Source of the DNA: Treponema sp.
GTDB lineage: Bacteria > Spirochaetota > Spirochaetia > Treponematales > Breznakiellaceae
DNA: 5,671 nucleotides
Assembly: GCA_031284195.1 (NCBI GenBank)
Contig: JAITAI010000210.1
Coordinates: forward strand, 1 to 5,671
Direction of reading: 5' to 3'
The translations under genes and the position numbers were made by a program. Within the stretch, counting starts at the first letter, position 1. Each line of letters opens with the position of its first letter. A model generated the notes under the pieces. That model searched no databases, was not told the origin of the DNA, and saw only the letters and a list, made by a program, of their open reading frames with translations. Shown piece after piece: positions 1 to 5,671 of this stretch.

Positions 1-669
1 GACGCGTTGGATGACGCCCGATCCCTCCTTTTGTTACGGACCCTGAATTTCTATAACCTCCGGCTCGATTCGCTCTTGGTAGACGGTTTTATCTCTCCTT
101 TTACCTTGTACCTGGAGCTCGCCTCGTTTTTGTCGGAACTTTTAGGGCTTAACCCCAAAAACGAAATCCGGGAGATCAAGCGCTACGATCATGATGACCG
201 CCTGCCGGTATTTACCGAACTTTTTAAGGATATCCGTTCTTTTATTCAAAGTGAAGGCGGAGCAGGGTATGTTAAGCTCAATTTTGCGGCTATTGAGGGG
301 GAAGGGGAAGATTATTTTTTCGTCGCCGTCAAAACCGAAGATATCGCCGATGTGCACGAAATATACCTGGCGGTCCGCACCAGTGCGGAAACAAAGGAAG
401 TGATCCGGAGCCTAGAGGAAGGGGATACCTTTAAAGTGATCAACCCCAGGGCAAAATCCCTACGGATCCGAGGAATGAAACTTTCTTGGATGCGGTATCC
501 CCCACGGTTTTTGCCGGCTTTGGATAGGACCCTCTGGTTCCGCCTGGATCTGGCCGAATCATCAAAGATGTGGCGGGATATGTGTGAAGAAAAAGGTATG
601 GTGATTGACTATGTCCGGGAACGCCTTCCTGATCTGGAACTGTCCCTCTTCATAACCGTCGTGGAATAG
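1..669 (+). CDS. tssK: Type VI secretion baseplate protein TssK, C-terminal half (5' end outside window)
   Basis: TssK is a cytoplasmic trimer that links the T6SS baseplate (TssE/F/G/VgrG) to the membrane complex. In known structures its N-terminal shoulder holds the baseplate and its C-terminal head binds TssL and TssM. Frame 1 is open from the first base (Asp-Ala-Leu) to TAG at 667-669, giving 222 residues; family members are about 440-450, so roughly half is missing on the left. The TTG at 7 lies inside the gene and is not a credible start. Visible family features, numbered from the window edge: the helix around 33-46 (FTLYLELASFLSEL), the RYDHDDRLPVF motif at 61-71 followed by a helix ending in IRSFI, and the C-terminal pattern of Pro-rich segment, aromatic-rich strand, a Trp helix, then RERLPDLELSLF. 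Most proteobacterial TssK proteins end in a short LELYAI/LELWAI-like strand; here the last strand is LSLFITVVE, slightly longer. tssL follows after 9 nt. Family assignment is confident and rests on recalled motifs. Confidence 0.9.
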   Translation, partial: DALDDARSLLLLRTLNFYNLRLDSLLVDGFISPFTLYLELASFLSELLGLNPKNEIREIKRYDHDDRLPVFTELFKDIRSFIQSEGGAGYVKLNFAAIEGEGEDYFFVAVKTEDIADVHEIYLAVRTSAETKEVIRSLEEGDTFKVINPRAKSLRIRGMKLSWMRYPPRFLPALDRTLWFRLDLAESSKMWRDMCEEKGMVIDYVRERLPDLELSLFITVVE

Positions 670-674
670 GAGGT
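668..674 (+). promoter_or_regulatory. Ribosome binding site of tssL, overlapping the tssK stop codon
   Basis: AGGAGGT is a full Shine-Dalgarno consensus. Its first two bases are the last two of the tssK TAG stop, and the AGGAGG core ends 5 nt before the ATG at 679. It fixes the tssL start and means ribosomes ending tssK stop directly on the tssL initiation site, so the two are probably translationally coupled. Confidence 0.85.
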
Positions 675-678
675 AGCG

Positions 679-1389
679 ATGAGCACCCCGGTAACCCTTG
701 AAGACCTTTGCCGTCCGATTTTTACCTGCTTTTGTAATTACTGGCAGTTGAATCAAGCGGGGATTCCGCTCTCTTTAGAAAAATTCAAAGCGGACATAGT
801 ATCCTTCTTGGAAGAGGCTAAACATAAGGCCGCAGCAGACCCGGTTTTGGGCCGGGAATATGATCAGATAGAACGGCCTTTGGTTTTCTTTATTGACTTC
901 ATGGTACAGGAAAGCAGCTTCCCCTTTAACAAGAACTGGCGGGAACTGGGCAGGAACTACAACGAACTTTCCGGCGATGAAAAGTTTTTTAACCTCCTCT
1001 CTGAAGCCCTCCGGGACACGGCAGCCCACCAGACTATCCCCCTCTTTTATACCATGCTGGGATTGGGTTTTGAAGGGGCCTATATGCAGGATCCTGGGTA
1101 TATCGACAAGACTATGAATCAATGCATGGCCCTCTTCCCGGAAGAACTGGATATCCGGGAAGAACCCATTGTCGAGATCCCCACGGAAAAGCGGATTGCT
1201 CGATCAAAAAAAGCACGGTTCCTACGTCCCCTGCGAATAACCCTGATTCTTTCAATCTTCTTTTTGGTTTTTTCCTTTATTTTTAATTTTGCCGTCTTCT
1301 TTAAGGTTACCTACCTGTTCCGGGAGAATTTATCCGATGCTGCAGTGCAGGCCCGGGAAATCAAAACTATCCCCTATGAGGCCCCTTAA
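679..1389 (+). CDS. tssL: Type VI secretion inner-membrane protein TssL (DotU family), complete
   Basis: TssL is a C-tail-anchored inner-membrane protein that pairs with TssM and whose cytoplasmic hook-shaped DotU domain contacts TssK. The ORF gives 236 residues, close to TssL proteins that lack a peptidoglycan-binding extension. Residues 1-183 form the DotU domain: LEDLCRPIFTCFCNYW near the start, a Lys/Glu-rich helix (34-50), the ERPLVFFIDFMV helix (65-76), FFNLLSEALRD (103-113) and the family hallmark LGLGFEGAY (127-135). A basic stretch (KRIARSKKARFLRPLR, 171-186) precedes one transmembrane helix at about 187-212, leaving a periplasmic tail of some 23 residues; no OmpA-like domain follows. 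Start: ATG at 679 with a consensus SD. Odd points: where many TssL proteins have an Asp-Glu pair in the helix at 65-76, this one has Asp73-Phe74, and three cysteines cluster at 11, 17 and 19. The stop TAA (1387-1389) shares its last base with the tssM ATG. DotU of a type IVB system is the only alternative, and is unlikely next to tssK. Confidence 0.93.
   Translation: MSTPVTLEDLCRPIFTCFCNYWQLNQAGIPLSLEKFKADIVSFLEEAKHKAAADPVLGREYDQIERPLVFFIDFMVQESSFPFNKNWRELGRNYNELSGDEKFFNLLSEALRDTAAHQTIPLFYTMLGLGFEGAYMQDPGYIDKTMNQCMALFPEELDIREEPIVEIPTEKRIARSKKARFLRPLRITLILSIFFLVFSFIFNFAVFFKVTYLFRENLSDAAVQAREIKTIPYEAP
1378..1381 (+). promoter_or_regulatory. Weak ribosome binding site of tssM inside the tssL end, with TAATG stop/start overlap
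   Basis: GAGG lies within the last codons of tssL, 7 nt before the ATG at 1389. The junction reads TAATG: the tssL stop (1387-1389) and the tssM start (1389-1391) share one base. Together with a partial SD this suggests that tssM is translated largely by reinitiation of ribosomes that finish tssL, which would keep the two partner proteins in proportion. The coupling is inferred from the arrangement. Confidence 0.65.
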
Positions 1390-4300
1390 TGTTTGCTAAA
1401 CTTTTTTCCTTTATTCCTAGGCTTATAGATCTCATAAAAACGAGTACCTTGGCAAAGGTTATTTTGGTTATCCTCCTGTTGTTCCTGGTCCTTTTGGTGA
1501 TCCTGCCTTTGATTAGAAAAGCCCGGCGAAAACAGCTCAAGGAAAAAGAAGCCCGGAATATTCTCAAAGATCTGATGATTTGGCGTCATGTAGCCCAACT
1601 TACCCAAGGGGGAGATGAACATAACAAGGCCAAGAAGGCGCTTTCGGATAATATTATAAAAATAAACGAATTGTTAAAGGAAGGCTTTCATTTAGCCGCC
1701 CTCCATGGTAGAGGGCTTTACGGGGTACCCTGGTTCATGCTTCTGGGAGAGCCCCATTCGGGAAAATCATCCCTGCTTGAGAGCAGCGAACTGGAATTGG
1801 CCCCCTCTGCAGCGGAAGGGAAAGCTGGAGCAGCGGGAGAAGGGAAGAGCCTCCCGGTGAGGATCTGGCTTGGGGGAAAGGCAGTGGTCTGCGATGTAAG
1901 CGGGGGGGTGTTTTTTGACCGGTGGCTTGAGGGTAGCAGCGCGGAATGGACCCATATCATCCAACAGATCTGCCGCAGACATTACCGTAAACCGCTGGAT
2001 GGCGTCATCCTGACCATTCCCGCAGACGCGCTTTTGGCAGACAATGGGGACCTCACTCGTAAAAAAGCCACCCTCATGGCCAATGAATTGGCCCACCTTT
2101 TAGATGCCAGCGGTATGCGCCTGCCCTGTTATGTGGTAGTTACCAAACTTGATATGGTAAATGGGTTCCGGGAATATGCCTTAGAGCTTTCAGGAGAATT
2201 ACGGCATCAGATCTTAGGTTATGAAAATAAAACCAGTACTTACCAGCCCGAAGATTTTAAACAGTTTTGGAACAGCCTGTTGCAGCGGCTACGTTCAGGT
2301 TATAAAAAAAGCATGAATTCCCGGGGCCTGCATCTGCGCATCTCTGGCGGGTCAAACCGGATGGATGTAACCGGAAAGCTGTTTTTGTTTCCTGAAAATT
2401 TCGATAGTCTTTATCACAACCTCCATATTTATCTTGAGACCCTATTCAGTGAAGATACCTTCCATGGAACCAAGGATACGGTTTTCGAAGGCCTTTTCTT
2501 TACCTCCTCCACGGATCTGGGGGTTTCTTTCAGTCCCGGTATTGCCGCCTTGGCTGAGGAAAAGACCGAGGATTTTCTCCTTACCGAGGATCCTCCTCCG
2601 GTTTCCCAATCTTATTTTGTTCGGGATATGCTGCAGAAGTTTATCTTCAACCCTTCCCCCCATGCGGTCTTTGTGAGAAAAGAAGCCCTGAACCGGGCCA
2701 TACCCCTGTTTGTCCTTTGCGGGGTTTTGGTTATCCTCGGCCTCATCACCCTGTACACGGCCCTTTTCAAGGTCGATGACCTTACCAAGTCCCTCGTCCA
2801 AATTACCAATTACTATCGTTCCCTTACTTCCACCTTGCAGACAAAAAGCGGGGCTGGAGTTCCCATCATCATAAAAAATAGAGACTATACCTTTGCATTT
2901 AATAATGATCCCAGCTTGCAAAAAAGCGGTTCCTCCCCGGTACAGTTCTACTACAATGCTTTAGCCTACCGGAACGTCAACCTGACCCCTTCTTTTGGGT
3001 TTCTGCTTTCGGATCTGCTGGTATTTCAAGAACTCAACATGGGATATCGGGACCGGGTTTTTATTACCAATCAGCTCTACGGGAGCCTCGTCAGAACCCC
3101 CTTGCTCAAAAATGTGGGATCCAAATTGATGGACCAGGCCTTTGCATCTCCGGTTCTTGACCGGGAATTGCGCTCGGTGATTCAATCCTTTACCCTGCTG
3201 GATGAACTGAACCCGGAAGATTTCCAGCGTTTGTTCCTGTCCAATCAGTATATTTCTGAATCGATGATAAGCTATCTGCTACCGGAACTTTCTAATGATT
3301 CCCGGGCGCTCCTCAACAGTTTTCTTTCCCGAAGGGATCGGCGTTATACTTTTGCAGAAGAAGCGGCTTATATCTATTCCGATGACTTTCTCCGGGCCAA
3401 AGGCGCGGCATTGCAGATCATCCTCTCTGCGTGGCAGCGTCTTTCGGTGTATCCTGATTCGTTGTACGGGAAAATAAAAACCCTCCTATCCATTTCTCAG
3501 AATATCATTACCAATTATGCGCGGATTACCTTCCTCCTGCGCCAGGCTGGGGACGCTGCTTCTCTGCGGGATGTGCAGAACCTGGTTACCGAATGGAAAA
3601 GTTTAACTGCAACCCAAAATAGGTTTATCTTCCAAGGCAGAGAGCTTTTTGAAGAAATAAAAAATGACCTCCTAAAGGGTACTATACCCCTACTCAATGA
3701 GTCTGGGGGTGATGCTTTTGGAGACAACCTGATAAACGACTATCTTTTTAACGACTTGGTGATCGATTATGCGGTAAAAGAGTATACGGATCTTTTTCAG
3801 AAAGATATGGAGTTTATCAGAATAAAGAGTAAGGGAATGCGAAACGGGGTTCTGGGGACTGTCAGCGCCCTGGAGCGTGAATTCTCCAGTAATCTGACCC
3901 GGGAAATTGAAAGTTTGCGGGTCAGTGCTTTGAGTCTGAAAACCAATGAACTCTTGTCCGAAAAAATGACCAAAGAAGCGAATGCAGATTCTCTTTTTAT
4001 GGTGGTGGAGAAAATTTTGAACCTTGCCGGAGCAGTGGATATACCGGAGGAGCAAAAACTGAGAAATACCCCGGGTTTAAATTGGATGAACGGCCAGTAT
4101 GACATCATTGCTGCTTTTGATAATTACGAAACCTATGTCAAACCCTTTGTGGAAAATGAAAAGGTTTCCACCCTTATCACCAACGGAAGGATCATGCTGG
4201 CAGCCCAAGCCTATCTTAACCGGTACATAGTGCTCAGCGTCGAATATGACTTTCTCTCAAGTTCCCAAGAAGCCATTGCGGCGATGATAGCCGTTCGTTC

Positions 4301-5671
4301 GGAAGCAGCGGACCGGGAGATATTTTCCCTCTCTGGCCGGGCAATTCAAAGTGCCTTGGGGGAGATCCATTTTAATAAGAGCTATGATCCAGGGATAGTA
4401 AAAGAGATAACCGATGGTATTGCCGCATATAACGATTTATTTACTCGGTATATTACGTTGAAGGAAGAACCGAAATTTCTCCAAAACAAGGATCGGCTCT
4501 ATCAGACCGAGTCTTTCAGCACCTACCTTGGTTTATATCTGAGCTATTGGGGGAATTACCCCGATAGGGCCTATGTTCCCTCTCTGGGGTGGCGGGAATA
4601 CCGGGTACGGGTAAATCAAACTAAACCCTACCAGATCAATTCCGTACTTCAGTCCCTCTACACCGAATGTATCGGCATATTAAATGATGTCAATGATGTG
4701 GTATTATCCGATGTATTCAAACGGGAAAAAACCGATTACATTACCTCCCTGAACGACCGGATAAAGCTGCTTTCCGCTTTCCTCAGCGCCGACGCGGATC
4801 GTATGCTTACGGCTTGGAGCAAACTGCCCGCAGAAGTGGAGCCGGCCTTTAAACATATCCGGTCTTTATCCCTGGATGAAATCAAAGACACCTATATGAC
4901 CGTGTATTCGGATACCAGAAATATCAACATCGGCTGGTGGAATGATTTTATCATGAACGGTATCAGTATCCTGTCAAATACCTATTGCCGTTTAAAGTTA
5001 GACGCCTTTTCCGAAAAACTTGAAAGTCTCCGGGTATTCCCCCTCCTCGCTGACGGGCTTCGGGAGGAGGTCTTATCCCTTAATACCCTGGAAGATATAG
5101 CGCTCTTGTTACAGGACATGGGGGCCGGTGGTTTACCGGTACAATCTACCGAAGAAGCGGATCCCCTAGAACCCATACTGCACCCGATCCTCTTCAAGGG
5201 TGCCGCTGCCCAGACGTGGGCCCAGACTATCTATCAGTTTGCTGCAGCGGCAGTGGACGCCAAAAAGCCGCTGATCTGGACTCTCTCTCAGCCGCCCATT
5301 GATGTCCAGGGGAAACTTTCCCTGAGCAGCCGCCTGCTTGCGGTAAGCCGTTTCAGATACGTAGAGGTCTCCACCTCTGGGAAAACCTCTAAATCCCTTA
5401 ACACCTATATGAATGAAAAAATCAGCCTGGCCGAAGGTACCCCGATTGACAAAAACATGAGTTTCAAGTTTTACCGGACATCCTCAGATACCCGGCCGTC
5501 GGTGGAAATGGTCCTAGATAAACCATGGTCGATTTTTGATTTTTATTTGCATAAAGAGGTGATAAGTAATGAAGATGGAACCTATTTCCCCATCTTTTTG
5601 CGTGATGAAGCAGGAGAATATGTGTACTTTGTGGAGATTGATTTCAACGTGGATATTCCCAAACCTGAACG
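1389..5671 (+). CDS. tssM: Type VI secretion inner-membrane protein TssM (IcmF family), 3' end outside window
   Basis: TssM is the large inner-membrane component that spans the periplasm and meets the lipoprotein TssJ. The frame from ATG 1389 is open to the edge: 1427 codons plus two bases, without an internal stop. Residues 21-42 form one transmembrane helix, followed by RKARRKQ and further basic residues. A cytoplasmic P-loop domain follows: Walker A GEPHSGKS (120-127), preceded by the family's VPWF; DVSG (169-172) where most members have DTAG; HYRKPLDGVILT (198-209); TKLD (252-255) followed by the typical NGF. FEGLFFTSS (366-374) matches the conserved strand before the next helix, at about 437-460. 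Residues 465 onward are periplasmic; 827-863 is a charged helix. The segment with DKPWSIFDF (1377-1385) matches the GPWALF-like motif near the TssM C terminus, so probably only a few tens of residues are missing. At over 1427 residues it is longer than the roughly 1100-1200 typical of proteobacterial TssM. No N-terminal hairpin is present. Identity is secure from the combined motifs and from tssK-tssL upstream. Confidence 0.94.
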   Translation, partial: MFAKLFSFIPRLIDLIKTSTLAKVILVILLLFLVLLVILPLIRKARRKQLKEKEARNILKDLMIWRHVAQLTQGGDEHNKAKKALSDNIIKINELLKEGFHLAALHGRGLYGVPWFMLLGEPHSGKSSLLESSELELAPSAAEGKAGAAGEGKSLPVRIWLGGKAVVCDVSGGVFFDRWLEGSSAEWTHIIQQICRRHYRKPLDGVILTIPADALLADNGDLTRKKATLMANELAHLLDASGMRLPCYVVVTKLDMVNGFREYALELSGELRHQILGYENKTSTYQPEDFKQFWNSLLQRLRSGYKKSMNSRGLHLRISGGSNRMDVTGKLFLFPENFDSLYHNLHIYLETLFSEDTFHGTKDTVFEGLFFTSSTDLGVSFSPGIAALAEEKTEDFLLTEDPPPVSQSYFVRDMLQKFIFNPSPHAVFVRKEALNRAIPLFVLCGVLVILGLITLYTALFKVDDLTKSLVQITNYYRSLTSTLQTKSGAGVPIIIKNRDYTFAFNNDPSLQKSGSSPVQFYYNALAYRNVNLTPSFGFLLSDLLVFQELNMGYRDRVFITNQLYGSLVRTPLLKNVGSKLMDQAFASPVLDRELRSVIQSFTLLDELNPEDFQRLFLSNQYISESMISYLLPELSNDSRALLNSFLSRRDRRYTFAEEAAYIYSDDFLRAKGAALQIILSAWQRLSVYPDSLYGKIKTLLSISQNIITNYARITFLLRQAGDAASLRDVQNLVTEWKSLTATQNRFIFQGRELFEEIKNDLLKGTIPLLNESGGDAFGDNLINDYLFNDLVIDYAVKEYTDLFQKDMEFIRIKSKGMRNGVLGTVSALEREFSSNLTREIESLRVSALSLKTNELLSEKMTKEANADSLFMVVEKILNLAGAVDIPEEQKLRNTPGLNWMNGQYDIIAAFDNYETYVKPFVENEKVSTLITNGRIMLAAQAYLNRYIVLSVEYDFLSSSQEAIAAMIAVRSEAADREIFSLSGRAIQSALGEIHFNKSYDPGIVKEITDGIAAYNDLFTRYITLKEEPKFLQNKDRLYQTESFSTYLGLYLSYWGNYPDRAYVPSLGWREYRVRVNQTKPYQINSVLQSLYTECIGILNDVNDVVLSDVFKREKTDYITSLNDRIKLLSAFLSADADRMLTAWSKLPAEVEPAFKHIRSLSLDEIKDTYMTVYSDTRNINIGWWNDFIMNGISILSNTYCRLKLDAFSEKLESLRVFPLLADGLREEVLSLNTLEDIALLLQDMGAGGLPVQSTEEADPLEPILHPILFKGAAAQTWAQTIYQFAAAAVDAKKPLIWTLSQPPIDVQGKLSLSSRLLAVSRFRYVEVSTSGKTSKSLNTYMNEKISLAEGTPIDKNMSFKFYRTSSDTRPSVEMVLDKPWSIFDFYLHKEVISNEDGTYFPIFLRDEAGEYVYFVEIDFNVDIPKPE
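1800..1847 (+). other. Ala/Gly/Glu-rich low-complexity loop in the TssM nucleotide-binding domain
   Basis: Residues 138-153 of TssM consist almost only of Ala, Gly, Glu, Lys, Pro and Ser (AAEGKAGAAGEGK at the core), encoded by a run of GCN and GGN/GAA/AAG codons. It lies between Walker A (120-127) and the DVSG motif (169-172), where the switch region would be in a GTPase-like fold. The composition suggests a flexible surface loop that grew by small in-frame duplications; no exact repeat unit is clear. Confidence 0.6.

Noticed and set aside
7..15. TTG at position 7 as a start codon for the first gene
   Set aside because: The frame is open to the window edge, no ribosome binding site can be seen, and the product would be half the length of TssK. 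The gene is cut by the window.
1..669. A Dot/Icm (type IVB) secretion locus
   Set aside because: DotU and IcmF homologues occur in both systems, but the first gene matches TssK, which belongs to T6SS.
775..1122. 115-codon open frame on the minus strand
   Set aside because: It is antisense to the DotU domain of tssL, which is clearly coding. No ribosome binding site or known family is evident.
2442..2921. 159-codon open frame on the minus strand
   Set aside because: It lies fully inside tssM, which is supported by family motifs and an open frame over 4.2 kb. The translation is low-grade, rich in Gly, Lys and Arg, with no recognisable domain. It is a shadow frame.
3690..4108. Two overlapping minus-strand frames of 121 and 103 codons
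   Set aside because: Both are antisense to the periplasmic coding part of tssM and overlap each other, as expected for chance frames; neither shows a recognisable protein.
5035..5071. Possible hairpin: CCCCCTCCTCGC...CTTCGGGAGGAGG
   Set aside because: The CCTCC and GGAGG arms can pair, but the site lies inside the tssM frame, has no following T-run and is an expected outcome of Leu/Glu codons. It is not a terminator.

Overview
The window is wholly coding on the + strand. It holds part of a type VI secretion system (T6SS) locus in the canonical order tssK-tssL-tssM: the C-terminal half of TssK (baseplate-to-membrane connector), a complete TssL (DotU family), and a very long TssM (IcmF family) that runs off the right edge without a stop codon. 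TssK places the locus in T6SS rather than in a Dot/Icm type IVB system, which also has DotU and IcmF homologues. TssL and TssM argue against the Bacteroidetes-type T6SS, which is described as lacking the TssJ/L/M set.

Layout: 1-669 is the end of tssK (5' part outside the window); 679-1389 is tssL; 1389 to the edge at 5671 is tssM. The gap between tssK and tssL is 9 nt and holds most of a consensus ribosome binding site, whose first bases lie inside the tssK stop codon. The tssL stop and tssM start share one base. This is a tightly coupled operon. No promoter, terminator, RNA gene, repeat, mobile element or CRISPR is visible, and no stretch lacks a gene. The promoter and the rest of the T6SS (tssJ, tssB/C, hcp, vgrG, tssE/F/G, clpV) must lie outside.

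How they work together: TssL and TssM form the inner-membrane part of the trans-envelope complex, and TssK docks the phage-like baseplate and sheath onto their cytoplasmic domains. In characterised systems the periplasmic part of TssM reaches up to the outer-membrane lipoprotein TssJ.

Organism: the proteins match the family patterns clearly but differ from proteobacterial T6SS at several signature positions: one N-terminal membrane helix in TssM instead of a hairpin, DVSG in place of DTAG, a periplasmic part of about 970 residues, and a lost acidic residue in TssL. Base composition is moderate by eye, with frequent CGG arginine codons. A diderm outside the well-studied Proteobacteria is likely; a host-associated spirochaete of the termite-gut Treponema type would fit, but this is a low-confidence guess resting on general knowledge, not on a database match.
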